Source: Burkholderia savannae (GTDB lineage: Bacteria > Pseudomonadota > Gammaproteobacteria > Burkholderiales > Burkholderiaceae). From it: a stretch of DNA of 64,000 bases. The notes below the pieces were generated by a model. It was not told the origin of the DNA. It was given only the letters and a program-made list of their open reading frames with translations, and made no database searches. The stretch covers positions 868,001-932,000 of the forward strand of contig NZ_CP013417.1 in assembly GCF_001524445.2 (NCBI RefSeq). The letters are read 5' to 3'. A program made the position numbers and the translations under genes. This document shows, piece after piece, positions 19,046-29,577 of the stretch (position 1 is the stretch's first letter; each line of letters starts with the position of its first letter).

Positions 19046-20281
19046 ATGGCCCGCGAGCCGATCGACCCGACGCGGCGCACCGGCTTTGCCCGACCGATGC
19101 GGCGTGCGGCGACGGCGACGGCGGCGCTCGTCGGCGCGGCGGCGGTGGCGGGCGCCGCCGCCGTTCGCGCGCAAGCCGTCGCCGTGGGCGACGCGAGCGT
19201 TTGCGCGGCCGCGTCGGACTGGCCCCGCTGGGCGCGCTTCAAGCGCGATTTCATGTCGATCGACGGCCGCGTGATCGACGTCGGTTCGGCCGACGAGCGG
19301 ACCGTGTCCGAGGGCCAGGCGTACGGCCTGTTCTTCGCACTCGTCGCGAACGACCGGCCGGCCTTCGACGCGCTCCTTCGCTGGACCGAGAACAATCTCG
19401 CGCAAGGCGACCTGAGCGCGCATTTGCCCGCCTGGCTGTGGGGCCGCGCGAGCGACGGCGCGTGGCGCGTGCTCGACGCGAACGCGGCATCCGACGCCGA
19501 TCTGTGGATCGCGTACGCGCTGCTGGAGGCGGGGCGCTTATGGCGCGAGCGCAGCTACATCGCGCGCGGCGCGGCGCTCGCGAAGCGCGTGCTGGACGAC
19601 GAGACGGCGACGCTGCCGGAGCTCGGCGTCGCGCTTTTGCCGGGGCCGGAGGGCTTTCAGCCGGCGCGCGACCGATGGCGGCTGAACCCGAGCTACTCGC
19701 CGCCGCAGGTGATACGCGGCATCGGCGCGCATCTGCCGGACGACGCGCGCTGGCCGCGCCTCGTTTCGAGCGCGCGCCGCGTGCTGCTCGACGCCGCGCC
19801 GCGCGGCTTCGCGCCGGACTGGACGGTCTATCGCGCGGGCGCCGGCTTCGGGGCCGATCCGGCCACGCGCGGCGCGGGCGCGTACGACGCGATTCGCGTG
19901 TATCTGTGGACGGGCATGCTCGCGGCGGACGATCCGCTCGCGAAGCCGCTGCTCGCGCGTTTCGCGCCGTTCGCGAACTACGTGGCCGCGCACGGCGCGC
20001 CGCCGGAGACGGTCGATACCGAGACGGGCGTGCCGGGCTCGAGTGCGGGCAATGCGGGCTTTTCGGCGGCGGCGGTGCCGTTTCTCGACGCGCGCGGCGA
20101 GCGCGCGCTCGGCGACGCGCAGGTCGAGCGCATCGCGCGGCTCGACGGCGAAACCGCGCCGGGCTATTACACGGCCGTACTGACGCTGTTCGGGCTCGGC
20201 TGGCGCGACGGGCGTTATCGGTTCGCGGCCGACGGCATGCTGAACGTCCGATGGAGCGAGCCGTGCGCGGCGGGCCGCTGA
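19046..20281 (+). CDS. bcsZ: BcsZ, endo-1,4-beta-glucanase (GH8)
   Basis: 411 residues. A signal-like N-terminus is followed by the GH8 catalytic domain: the general-acid region in RTVSEGQAYGLFFAL, then DADLWIAYALLEAGRLW, and NPSYSPPQVIRG. BcsZ trims cellulose in the periplasm during export. It follows bcsB by 3 bp, and its stop overlaps the bcsC start (TGATG). Confidence 0.94.
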   Translation: MAREPIDPTRRTGFARPMRRAATATAALVGAAAVAGAAAVRAQAVAVGDASVCAAASDWPRWARFKRDFMSIDGRVIDVGSADERTVSEGQAYGLFFALVANDRPAFDALLRWTENNLAQGDLSAHLPAWLWGRASDGAWRVLDANAASDADLWIAYALLEAGRLWRERSYIARGAALAKRVLDDETATLPELGVALLPGPEGFQPARDRWRLNPSYSPPQVIRGIGAHLPDDARWPRLVSSARRVLLDAAPRGFAPDWTVYRAGAGFGADPATRGAGAYDAIRVYLWTGMLAADDPLAKPLLARFAPFANYVAAHGAPPETVDTETGVPGSSAGNAGFSAAAVPFLDARGERALGDAQVERIARLDGETAPGYYTAVLTLFGLGWRDGRYRFAADGMLNVRWSEPCAAGR

Positions 20282-23200
20282 TGCGCGCGGCGGCGCTCGC
20301 GCCGCGGTTCGCGTGGCTCGCATCGTCGGTCTGGGCGACGGCGGGGATCGCCGCGACGCCGCCGGCCCTGCGCGCGCCGAGCCAGGCCGACGCGCGCGCC
20401 GACGCGAGGCGTCTGTTGGAGGCGGCGCGGATGTGGTCCAACAAGCACCGCGACGACCTCGCGCGCGACGCGATCCGCAAGGCGCTGCTGATCGCGCCCG
20501 GCGATCCGGCGCTGCTCGCGGAGCAGGCTCGCATTCTGCTTCGCCTCGGCGACGCCGCGGGCGCGCAGGCGGCGCTCGCGCGCCTGCGGTCGGTCGCGCC
20601 GGGCGCGGCGGTGACGCGTCAGATCGAGGACGAGTATCGCGTCGCGACGAGCGGTCGCGAGGAAATGGCGCAGATCCGCCTGCTCGCGCGCAGCGGGCGC
20701 GGCGACGAAGCGGCGCGAAGGATCGTCGCGCTGTTTCCGCACGGCGCGCCGTCGGGCGCGCTCGGCGCGGAGTATTACCAGATCGTCGCGCGCGCGCCGG
20801 ACGGCCGCGCGCAGGCGATCGACGCGCTGCGCCGCAGCGTAGCGGCCGATCCGGACGACGTCGCCGCGACGCTTGCGCTCGTGCGGCTGCTGAACGAGCG
20901 CGCCGATACGCGCGCGGAGGCGAACCGCATCGTGTCGGCGCTCGCGCGGCGGCAGGACGTCGACCGCGCGGACGTGCTCGCGCTCTGGCGCAGAGTGCTG
21001 CAGTCGGCGGGCCGCGATCCCGCCTATCTCGATGCGATGCGCGCCTACCTCGCGCTCGCGCCGGACGATGCCGAGTTCGGCGACGCGGCCGCCGCGATCG
21101 AGCGCGAGCGCGACGCGCAGCGCCGCCTCGAGCGCGATCCGGACTACGTCGCGCAGCGGCGCGGCTTGCAGGCGCTCGCGCGCGGCGACGACGACGCGGC
21201 GCGGCCGCTGCTCGAGCAGGCGGCGCGCGCGCGGCCGCGCGATCCGGAGGCGATCGGCGGGCTCGGTTTGTTGCGGCTTCGCGAAGGCCGGCACGACGAA
21301 GCGCGCGTGCTGTTCGAGCGCGCGGCCGCGCTTGCGCCCGACAATCGCGCGAAATGGGAGAGCCTCGCCGGCACCGCGCGTTTCTGGGGCCTGCTCGCGC
21401 AAGGCCGGGCCGCGGCGGCGCAGGGCCGAACGGAAGACGCCGAGCGCGCGGCGCGCGCGGCGCTCGCGATGAAGCCCGGCCAGGCCGACGCCGAACTGAT
21501 GCTCGCCGACGCGCTGCTCGCCCGGCGCGACTGGCGCGACGCGGAGCCGCTGCTGCGCGAGTTGCTGGCGGCGCACGCGCCGAGCGTGTCGGCGGTGCGC
21601 AGCGAGACGACGCTGCTCGAGCAAACCGGCCGCGCCGATCAGGCCGAATCGCTGCTCGACGCGCTGCAACGCCGTTTTTCCGCAGCGGGCGACCGGCACG
21701 CGCTCGCGCGCTTGCGCGCCGACATGATCACGCAGCAGGCGGGCGCGCTCGCGGCGGCGGGCAAGCGCGGCGCGGCGGCCGAGCGCTACGAAGCGGCGCT
21801 GCGCGCCGCGCCCGACGCGCCGTGGACACGTTTCGCGCTCGCGCGCTTGTATCGCGACATGGGCCTGCCTCAGCTCGGCCGGACGGTGATGCGCGACGGG
21901 CTCGGGATTTCCGATGCATCCGACATGCATTACGCGAGCGCGCTCTATCTCGCGTCGATCGACGACACGGCGGGCGCGCAGGCGGCGCTCGCGCCGGTGC
22001 CGCGCGGCGAGCGCACCGACGGAATGAACGCGCTCGCGCGCAAGCTCGACGCAAGAGAGGCGATCGACGCCGCGCGTGCGGCCTATGCGCGCGGCGAGAC
22101 GCGCGCGGCCGCCGCGGCGCTCGATCGCGCGGCGGCGCTCGCGTCGGACGATCCGGACATGACGGCCGCCGTCGGCGCGCAATGGATCGCCGAAGGCGAC
22201 GGCGATCGCGGCGTCGCGCTGCTGCGCGACTGGATCGCCGCGCATCCGCAGCGCGCGGACGTCGACGTGCGGTTGCGCTACGGCGATCTGCTCGGCAGCG
22301 CGGGGCGCGACGACGAGCTCGCCGCCGCGCTCGCCGCGCTGCGCGACGAGCCGAATCTGACCGTCGGGCAGAAGGCGCGCGTCGACGACCAGGCGCTGCG
22401 GCTCGTGCTGCGCAAGACGGACGACGCGCTCGCGCGCGGCGACTATGCGCGGGCGCGTCGGCTGCTCGACGCCGCGAGCCCGGAAGAGAAGGCCGACAGG
22501 CGCTATGCGCTCGAGCTGGCCGACCTCGAGCGCGAGCAGGGCCATGACGCGGCCGCGCGGGACGCGCTCGCGCCGATTCTCGCGCGCGCGCCCGACGATG
22601 CCGACGCGCGCCTGTCGCTCGCCCGCATCCTCGAGCGGGCCGGCGATCGCGACGGCGCGCTCGCGATCGTGCGCGACGTGCTCGCGCGCGCGCCGGAGGA
22701 CGACGTCGACGTCCGCCTGTCCGCCGCCCGCCGGTTCACCGCGCTGCGGCGGCCGGACGAAGCGCGGCGGGTGACCGATGCGCTTCGCATCGCCTATCCG
22801 GCGCGCGCCGACGTTACCGTCGAAGCGGGCCGCGTCGCGCAGGACGAGGGCCGTTACGGCGAAGCCGAGTCGCTCTATCGCTTGTCGCTCTCGCAGGAGC
22901 GCGCGGAAGGCGTCGCGCCGGGCCGCGACGGCGCGACGCCCGCGCAAGACGCATGGGGCGATCTGCGGCAGCGGCGCAATCCGGAAATCGAGGCGGGGTG
23001 GCTTCCCGCATACAAATCGGGCGACGCGGGCGTCTCCGAATATCACGCGCAGCAGGGAACCGTCTATCTGCAGATGCCGTATCGCTACGACGGCCACTTC
23101 TTCGTTCATCTCGACGCGGTGCATCTCGACGCGGGCACGCTCGACACGCGCGACCCGAACGCGTACGCGCTCGCCACGTTCGCGACGTATTCCGCGTTCG

Positions 23201-24131
23201 CGTCGCAGAACGTGAATCCGCCCGGCTCGCTGCATCAGTCGGCGACGGGCGTCGGATTCGGTGTCGGCTATCAGTCGGAGGCGTGGCGCGTCGACGTCGG
23301 CACGACGCCGCTCGGCTTTCCCGTGCACTACGTCGTCGGCGGCGTGAGATATCGATTCGGCGCCGGGCCCGCGCGCTTCTCGATCGGCGCGTCGCGGCGG
23401 CCCGACGACACGGGCAGCGAGCTGTCGTATGCGGGCTTGCGCGATCCGTGGACAGGCGCGGCGTGGGGGGGCGGCGGCGCGACGGCGTCGACGTGCACGC
23501 GAGCGTCGACGTCGGCGCGGCGAACGTTTTCGCGGATGTCGGCGCGGGCGTGCTGACCGGGCGCAACGTTGCCGACAATGCGGAGATCACGTTGCGCACG
23601 GGCTTCACCGTGCCCGTCTACCGGCGCGCGGGCATGCGCGTCGACGCGGGCCTCGTCGGCAATGCTTGGCACTACGCGAACAACCTGCGTTTCTATACCT
23701 ACGGGCAGGGCGGCTACTACAGTCCGCAGCGTTACCTGTCGCTCGGCGTGCCGATCGAGTGGCTCGGCCGGCGCGGCGCGCTCACGTGGGATCTGACCGT
23801 CACGGCCGGCGTGACGAACAGCTACGAGAGAAACGCGCCGTATTTCCCGAACGGGCTGCCGAACGTCCCCGGCCTGAAGCCGCCGCAGGCGCTCGGCGGC
23901 CTCGTGTTCGGCGGCGGATCGACGCGGGGCGTCGCGTTCTTCTACGGCGTCGACGGCATCGTCCAGTACCGCGTGAATCCGCATCTCGTGATCGGCGCGC
24001 GCATCAGCATCGATCATTCGCATGACTATGCGCCGAGCTCGGGGCTGCTGTACCTGCGCTATGCGTTCGACGCGCGCAAGAACGAGAGCCGTCTGTCCCC
24101 CGAGCCGGTTCGGCTCTATTCGAGTTACTAG
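20281..24131 (+). pseudogene. bcsC: BcsC cellulose export porin, frame broken at a G7 run
   Basis: The first frame runs 20281-23556: signal peptide, then about 900 residues of TPR repeats (HKRDDLARDAIRKALLIAPG and many similar units), then the start of the BcsC beta-barrel (AYALATFATYSAFASQ, GLRDPWTGAAWGG). At 23465-23471 there are seven Gs. After them the barrel continues in another frame (DGVDVHASVDVGAANVFADVG, FYTYGQGGYYSPQRYLSLGVP) to the stop at 24131. Adding one G restores a single 1,284-codon reading frame of normal BcsC length. So the chromosome as given encodes a truncated barrel, unless the run is miscounted, slips in expression, or is phase-variable. BcsC carries cellulose across the outer membrane. 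Confidence 0.88.
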
Positions 24132-24153
24132 ACGTCGGAAGGAGCATTCGCGC

Positions 24154-26052
24154 GTGAACACCGAATCCGATTCCGCCCGCTACTCGACCCTCGGCGCCCG
24201 GCTGCTCGCCGGCGTGCGCGCGTTCGGCCGGACGCGCACGCCGCCGGCCGGCGCGGACTGGGGCCGCCTCGCGATCGACGCGCTGCCCGGCGAATGGACG
24301 AAGCTCGAGCCGGGCGGACTATACGCGGTGTACGCGGCGGCGCGCACGCCCGGTTGCGACGCGCTCGTCTGGGAAAGCGCGCGGCAAGCGGGCGCGCGCG
24401 ACGTCACGGTCGTGCTTGCGTGCGACGCGCGGTCGGCGTCGGCTCGCTTGCGTGAGCGCGGCTTCGCGAACGCGGCGCGCGGCTGGCCGCGCCGCCTGAA
24501 CGTGCTCGCGATGCCGGTGCGTTCGGGCGGCGAAGCGGGCAAAACGGGTGAAACGGGCGAGGCGGTCAAATCGCCGTTCGCCGCGCTCGCCGGCGGCCTC
24601 GCCGCGCTGAAACGATTCGGCTTTCGTGCGAATGCGCTGTATTTCGTCGAGGGCGCCGAGCGCTGGTTCGACTGGAGCGATCCTGCGGCGCTCGCGGAAG
24701 AAGGGCGCGCGCTCGCCGCCTGGTGCCTCGCGCGCCGGATCGCCGTCGTGCTGCTGCTCGGCGACGCATCGCCCGACGGCGCGAGCGGACAGGCGCGCGA
24801 CGCCGCGCCGGACGATCGCCCGATCGTGCGCGATGCCCGCCGCGCGCAGCTCGGCGGCTTCCATCGCGCGTGCGCGGGCGTCGCGCAACTGCAGCGCTCG
24901 CACGGGGAATTGCTGTGGGTCGTCGATTTCTGGCGCACGCGCGGCGCGCTCGCGACGGGCGAAGCGCGCGCGCTGCGCTTCACGCCGGCGGGCCGGCTGA
25001 CGGCGGCGGACGACAGCGCCGCCGACGCGCGCGAAGCGCAGCGCCTCGCCGCGGACGAGGCGCGCGTCGTCGTCTCGCGCGCGGTGGTCGGGAACGAGAC
25101 GTGGACGCCCGACGAATGGGAAGTCGTCTCCGACAACGACGCGGTGCTCGCGGCCTGCACGGCGGCTCACGCGGCGACCGCCGTGCTCGCGTACGCCGGG
25201 CATGCGCAGCTCGAGGCGCTGTGCGCGATCGTTCACGCGCTGCGCCGCGGCTGCGGCGGCGCGCTGAAGATCGTCGTGGTCGAGCGCGGGGAAGTGCTGC
25301 GCCATCACTTCGAGCTGCTGATGCTGAGCCTCGGCGCGAACCAGGTGATCGCGCGCGACTTGCCGCATGCGCGCGTGCTGGCCGTGCTGCGCTCGCTGCA
25401 AGGCCAGCTCTATGCGCGCCCGGTGCCGTCGGACTATCGCGCCGCGCTCGCGGCGTTGCTCGGCGAAGGGGCGCTCGGCTATCTGCCGGTGGGCGCGTTC
25501 TGCCTGCACGTGCGCGCGGTGCTCGAGCGCAGCGCCGCGCTCGCGTTGCCGCATGCGCTCGTCAAGCTGACGCTGCTGCCGGGCGTCGCGCACGCCGATG
25601 CGCTGCGCGCGTGCGTGCCGCGCCGCGCCGGCGACGTGCTGACGGCCGACGCGCAGCACGTCTACCTGTTTCTGTTCGCATGCGAGCTGCCCGACGTGCG
25701 GCGCGTGCTCGACCGCCTTTTCCAGGTGCCGGTCGAGCGCGTGTCCGATCGCATCGTGCATCTCGCCAACGAGAGCATCAAGCTCGAACTGGATCGCCTG
25801 CTGGCGGCGAACCGGCGCGCGCCGATCGCCGACTACAGCGACCTGTTCCCGCGGGCGCACGCGGCGCGTCCGGCGGACGAGCCCATCGCGGAAAAGCCGT
25901 CGGCCGACACGGCCGGCCGGCGATCCGACGCAATCGAGGCGTGCGCGTCCGCGCCGGCCGCCGTTTCGCCGCAGCCGGAAGCCGCCGTCCGCCATCTCGG
26001 CGATGCGACGCGCTTCGCGATGCCGCTGCGCGATCCGAAGGGGCGGCCATGA
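24154..26052 (+). CDS. bcsE: BcsE, c-di-GMP-binding cellulose enhancer
   Basis: 632 residues from a GTG start preceded by GGAAGGAG. The layout is that of BcsE: a degenerate RecA/ATPase-like N-terminal region, a receiver-like middle, and a GIL domain with the RxGD c-di-GMP motif seen here as RAGD at about residues 491-494, followed by HVYLFLFACELPD. In E. coli BcsE binds c-di-GMP and boosts cellulose output through BcsF and BcsG. The ORF extends upstream but overlaps bcsC, so the GTG was chosen. Its stop overlaps bcsF (ATGA). Confidence 0.92.
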   Translation: MNTESDSARYSTLGARLLAGVRAFGRTRTPPAGADWGRLAIDALPGEWTKLEPGGLYAVYAAARTPGCDALVWESARQAGARDVTVVLACDARSASARLRERGFANAARGWPRRLNVLAMPVRSGGEAGKTGETGEAVKSPFAALAGGLAALKRFGFRANALYFVEGAERWFDWSDPAALAEEGRALAAWCLARRIAVVLLLGDASPDGASGQARDAAPDDRPIVRDARRAQLGGFHRACAGVAQLQRSHGELLWVVDFWRTRGALATGEARALRFTPAGRLTAADDSAADAREAQRLAADEARVVVSRAVVGNETWTPDEWEVVSDNDAVLAACTAAHAATAVLAYAGHAQLEALCAIVHALRRGCGGALKIVVVERGEVLRHHFELLMLSLGANQVIARDLPHARVLAVLRSLQGQLYARPVPSDYRAALAALLGEGALGYLPVGAFCLHVRAVLERSAALALPHALVKLTLLPGVAHADALRACVPRRAGDVLTADAQHVYLFLFACELPDVRRVLDRLFQVPVERVSDRIVHLANESIKLELDRLLAANRRAPIADYSDLFPRAHAARPADEPIAEKPSADTAGRRSDAIEACASAPAAVSPQPEAAVRHLGDATRFAMPLRDPKGRP

Positions 26053-26261
26053 CTTGGATGCTGATCGGTTTCGTGCTCGGCGTGGCGATCGCGATTCCCG
26101 CGTGGATCGCGTCGCGGCGGCTCGGCATCGGGCGCGGCCTGCAGGCGCCCGCGCGGTTTCGCCGGCATGCGGCCTCGACGTTCGACGTCGCGCCCGTCGT
26201 GCTGCGCGGCCGCTATGTGCCGGGCGCCGGCGAGGCGGCCGAACGTGAGGACGCGCGATGA
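26049..26261 (+). CDS. bcsF: BcsF, small membrane partner of BcsE
   Basis: 70 residues with a single N-terminal transmembrane helix (MLIGFVLGVAIAIPAWIA) and a basic cytoplasmic tail, as in BcsF, which recruits BcsE to the membrane. The start overlaps the bcsE stop and the stop overlaps the bcsQ start, both as ATGA, so it is translationally coupled on both sides. Confidence 0.85.
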   Translation: MTWMLIGFVLGVAIAIPAWIASRRLGIGRGLQAPARFRRHAASTFDVAPVVLRGRYVPGAGEAAEREDAR

Positions 26262-27043
26262 AGACGATCGCCGTGATTTCGACGGCGGGCGGCGCGGGCC
26301 GCACGACGCTGACGGCCGCGCTCGCCGTGCTGCTCGCGCGTCGCGGCCGCCCGGTCGTCGCGCTCGATTTCGATCCGCAGAATCTGCTCGGCGTGCCGCT
26401 CGGGCTCGACGCATTCGCGTCGGCGGGCATCGCGCACGCGCTGTCGGGCGCGGCCGCCGCATGGCACGCGCACACCTGGCGCAGCGCGGACGGCGTGCTG
26501 TTCGTGCCGTATGGCGACGTCGATCCCGCGCAGGCGCTCGCGTGCGACCTGCGGCTCTCGGCCGAACCGGAGTGGCTTGCGCGTTCGCTCGTCGACGTCG
26601 ATTTGCCCGGCAACGGCGTGACCTTGATCGACGCCGCGCGCTATCCGTCGCAGCAGGCGGCGCACGCGCTGCGCTGCGCGGATCTCGCGCTGTGCGTCGT
26701 GCCGCCGGAGCCCGCCGGTTGTGCGACGGCCGCAGCACGGCTGCCCGAACTGCGCGCCGAGACCGGCACTGCGCTGCACATCGTCGTCAATCGCCTGAAT
26801 CCCGCGCGCGACATGCAGCGCGATGCGCTCGCGATGCTGCGCGCGGCGGCGGGGCCGGGCGTCGTGCTCGAGCAGCGCGTGCATTTCGATGCGGCGCTGC
26901 CCGAGTCGCTCGCGCGCGGCACGTGGTTCTTCGACGATGCGCCGCATTCGCAGGCGTCGCACGATATGCACGGCGTCGCGGGTTGGGTCGACGCGTGGCT
27001 CGATGCGCCGGCCGGGGGCGAGACGTCGGGAGCGCGGCAATGA
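26258..27043 (+). CDS. bcsQ: BcsQ, MinD/ParA-like ATPase of cellulose synthesis
   Basis: 261 residues. It starts MKTIAVISTAGGAGRTTLTA, a deviant Walker A where the usual signature lysine (KGGVGKT) is replaced: GGAGRTT has Arg at that place. This is a departure worth noting, though BcsQ homologues vary here. VALDFDPQNLLGVPLG is the switch I/A' region. BcsQ helps assemble or localise the synthase complex. Overlaps bcsF and bcsA by 4 bp each. Confidence 0.9.
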   Translation: MKTIAVISTAGGAGRTTLTAALAVLLARRGRPVVALDFDPQNLLGVPLGLDAFASAGIAHALSGAAAAWHAHTWRSADGVLFVPYGDVDPAQALACDLRLSAEPEWLARSLVDVDLPGNGVTLIDAARYPSQQAAHALRCADLALCVVPPEPAGCATAAARLPELRAETGTALHIVVNRLNPARDMQRDALAMLRAAAGPGVVLEQRVHFDAALPESLARGTWFFDDAPHSQASHDMHGVAGWVDAWLDAPAGGETSGARQ

Positions 27044-29547
27044 CATCGCGCGTCGCGCTCGGCCGCCGGATCGGCGACGCGGCCGCCCGCATGCGCGACT
27101 GGATCGCTCGCGGCCTTGGCGTGCCCGCCGAACGCTCGTCGTTCGATTGGCTCGTGCGCGCGTTCTTCCATCCGCCGGCGCCCGGCCGGCGCGACGCCGC
27201 GCGCGACTGGCTCCGGGCGGCGATACTCGCCGTGGCGACGCAGTGGGGGGTGATGCAGCCGCACAGTTCGCGCGAGTGGCTTTGGCGCGTGGTCGTGCGT
27301 GCGCCGCGCCCCGCCTCGGCGGTTCGTCGTCGCGCCATTGAGCGGCATTCGGCTCGGTTCGCGCCGGCGCGCCGCGTCGCCGTCATGCTGGGCGCGCTGC
27401 CATGGGAGCGATGGAGCGCGCGGATGGAGCGCGGCGCGACGCGCGTTGCGCGTTCGCGCGTGACACTGTCGATCGTCGCCGCGGCGGGCGCCGCGCTGTG
27501 GCTTTGGGCCGCGACGTCGCCGCTGCTGCCGGGCGCGCAGTTCGCGTTCTTCGCGGCCGTGCTCGGCCTCGCGCTCGTGATCCGCCGCATGCCCGGCCAC
27601 GTGCCGACGCTCGTGCTCGCGATGCTCGCGCTGCTTTCGATGATGCGCTACGTCTGGTGGCGCAGCACCGAAACGCTCGACTTCCGCACGCCGGTCGAGG
27701 CGCTGGTCGGCTATCTGCTGTACGCGGCCGAGGCGTACACGTGGCTCATCCTCGTGCTCGGCTTCGTGCAGACGATATGGCCGCTCGACCGGTCGGTCGA
27801 GCCGCTGCCGGACGATCCGGCCGGCTGGCCGAGCGTCGACGTCTACATTCCGACGTACGACGAGCCGCTCGCCGTCGTGAAGCCGACGATATTCGCCGCG
27901 CAGAGCCTCGACTGGCCCGCCGGCAAGCTCAACGTCTATCTGCTCGACGACGGCCGTCGTCCGGAGTTCGAAGCATTCGCGCGCGACGCGGGCGTCGGCT
28001 ATCTGACGCGCGACGACAACCGCCACGCGAAGGCGGGCAACATCAACAGCGCGCTTGCGCGAACGCACGGCGAATACGTCGCGATCTTCGATTGCGATCA
28101 CGTGCCGACGCGCTCGTTCCTGCAGACGACGATGGGCGCGTTCCTGCGCGATCCGAACTGCGCGCTCGTGCAGACGCCGCACCATTTCTTCTCGCCGGAC
28201 CCGTTCGAGCGCAACCTCGGTACGTTCCGCCGCGTGCCGAACGAAGGCAGCCTGTTCTATGGCCTCGTGCAGGCGGGCAACGACCTGTGGAACGCGGCGT
28301 TCTTCTGCGGCTCGTGCGCGGTGCTCAAGCGCGGGCCGCTCGAAGAGGTGGGCGGCGTCGCGATCGAGACCGTCACCGAGGACGCGCACACCGCGCTGAA
28401 GCTGCATCGCCGCGGCTATACGAGCGCGTACCTGCCGACCGTGCAGGCGGCGGGCCTCGCGACCGAAAGCCTCGCGGGCCACATCAAGCAGCGCATGCGC
28501 TGGGCGCGCGGGATGGCGCAGATCTTTCGCATCGACAACCCGTTCGTCGGGCGCGGCCTCGGCCTGTTCCAGCGCATCTGCTACGGCAACGCGATGCTGC
28601 ATTTCTTCTACGGCATCCCGCGGCTCGTGTTCCTCACGGTGCCGATCGCATACCTGTTCTTCCATCTGTATTTCATCAACGCGTCGGCGCTCGCGCTCGC
28701 GAGCTACGTGCTGCCGTATCTCGTGCTCGCCCAGCTCTCGAATTCGCGGATGCGGGGGCGTTTTCGCCATTCGTTCTGGGCGGAAGTGTACGAATCGGTG
28801 CTTGCGTGGTACATCGCGCTGCCGACGACGATCGCGTTCCTGAGCCCGAGGCACGGCAGGTTCAACGTGACCGCGAAGGGCGGGCGGATCGACGAAGCCT
28901 ACGTCGACTGGGCGACGTCGAAGCCGTATCTCGCGCTGCTCGCGCTGAACGCGGGCGCGATTTGCGCGGGAGTCGTGCGGCTCGTCGTCGCCCAGGGCGA
29001 CGAAGCGTCGACAGTCCTGCTGACGATGAGCTGGACGCTCTACAACCTGATGATGCTCGGCGCGGCGATCGGCGTCGCGTACGAGGCGAAGCAGGTGCGC
29101 GTCACGCACCGGATCGCGATGCGGGTGCCGGCGACGCTGCTCTTCGCCGACGGCACGACCATCGCGACCGTCACGCACGATTATTCGAGCGGCGGCCTCG
29201 GCCTCGAGGCGCCGGCCGGCCTGATGCTCGAACCCGGCACGCCGCTTCGGATCTGCATCACGCGAGGCGATCAGCCGTTTCACTTTCCCGTGCGCGTCGC
29301 GCGCTCGCGCGACGGCTATCTCGGCGTTCAGTTCGAGCAATTGACGCTCGAGCGCGAACGGCAACTCGTCGAATGCACGTTCGGGCGCGCGGATGCGTGG
29401 CTCGACTGGCGCGACGACGAACCGTCCGACGCGCCGCTGAGCGGCCTCGTTCAGGTGGCGACGGCGGGCATCGCGGGCTACGCACGGCTCGCGAGACGCA
29501 CGCTGCGGATGGTGCGCTCGCCGCGAGAGGCGGAGCGTGCGCGCTGA
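27040..29547 (+). CDS. bcsA: BcsA, cellulose synthase catalytic subunit (UDP-forming)
   Basis: 835 residues from the ATG overlapping the bcsQ stop. The GT2 core has LLDDG (D303/D304), DCD at 351-353 (UDP/metal binding), TED with the catalytic Asp448, and QRMRW at 484-488. Transmembrane helices flank the core. A C-terminal PilZ domain carries RVTHR (687-691) and DYSSGG (714-719), the c-di-GMP-binding pair, so the enzyme should be activated by c-di-GMP. It polymerises UDP-glucose and moves the chain across the inner membrane. Confidence 0.97.
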   Translation: MTSRVALGRRIGDAAARMRDWIARGLGVPAERSSFDWLVRAFFHPPAPGRRDAARDWLRAAILAVATQWGVMQPHSSREWLWRVVVRAPRPASAVRRRAIERHSARFAPARRVAVMLGALPWERWSARMERGATRVARSRVTLSIVAAAGAALWLWAATSPLLPGAQFAFFAAVLGLALVIRRMPGHVPTLVLAMLALLSMMRYVWWRSTETLDFRTPVEALVGYLLYAAEAYTWLILVLGFVQTIWPLDRSVEPLPDDPAGWPSVDVYIPTYDEPLAVVKPTIFAAQSLDWPAGKLNVYLLDDGRRPEFEAFARDAGVGYLTRDDNRHAKAGNINSALARTHGEYVAIFDCDHVPTRSFLQTTMGAFLRDPNCALVQTPHHFFSPDPFERNLGTFRRVPNEGSLFYGLVQAGNDLWNAAFFCGSCAVLKRGPLEEVGGVAIETVTEDAHTALKLHRRGYTSAYLPTVQAAGLATESLAGHIKQRMRWARGMAQIFRIDNPFVGRGLGLFQRICYGNAMLHFFYGIPRLVFLTVPIAYLFFHLYFINASALALASYVLPYLVLAQLSNSRMRGRFRHSFWAEVYESVLAWYIALPTTIAFLSPRHGRFNVTAKGGRIDEAYVDWATSKPYLALLALNAGAICAGVVRLVVAQGDEASTVLLTMSWTLYNLMMLGAAIGVAYEAKQVRVTHRIAMRVPATLLFADGTTIATVTHDYSSGGLGLEAPAGLMLEPGTPLRICITRGDQPFHFPVRVARSRDGYLGVQFEQLTLERERQLVECTFGRADAWLDWRDDEPSDAPLSGLVQVATAGIAGYARLARRTLRMVRSPREAERAR

Positions 29548-29577
29548 CGACGAGACGAATCACACGGAGCCGCGGCT

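Noticed and set aside
16711-23556. A single open frame of more than 2,200 codons
   Set aside because: Its first part is the wrong frame through bcsB and bcsZ. Only the part from 20281 is BcsC.
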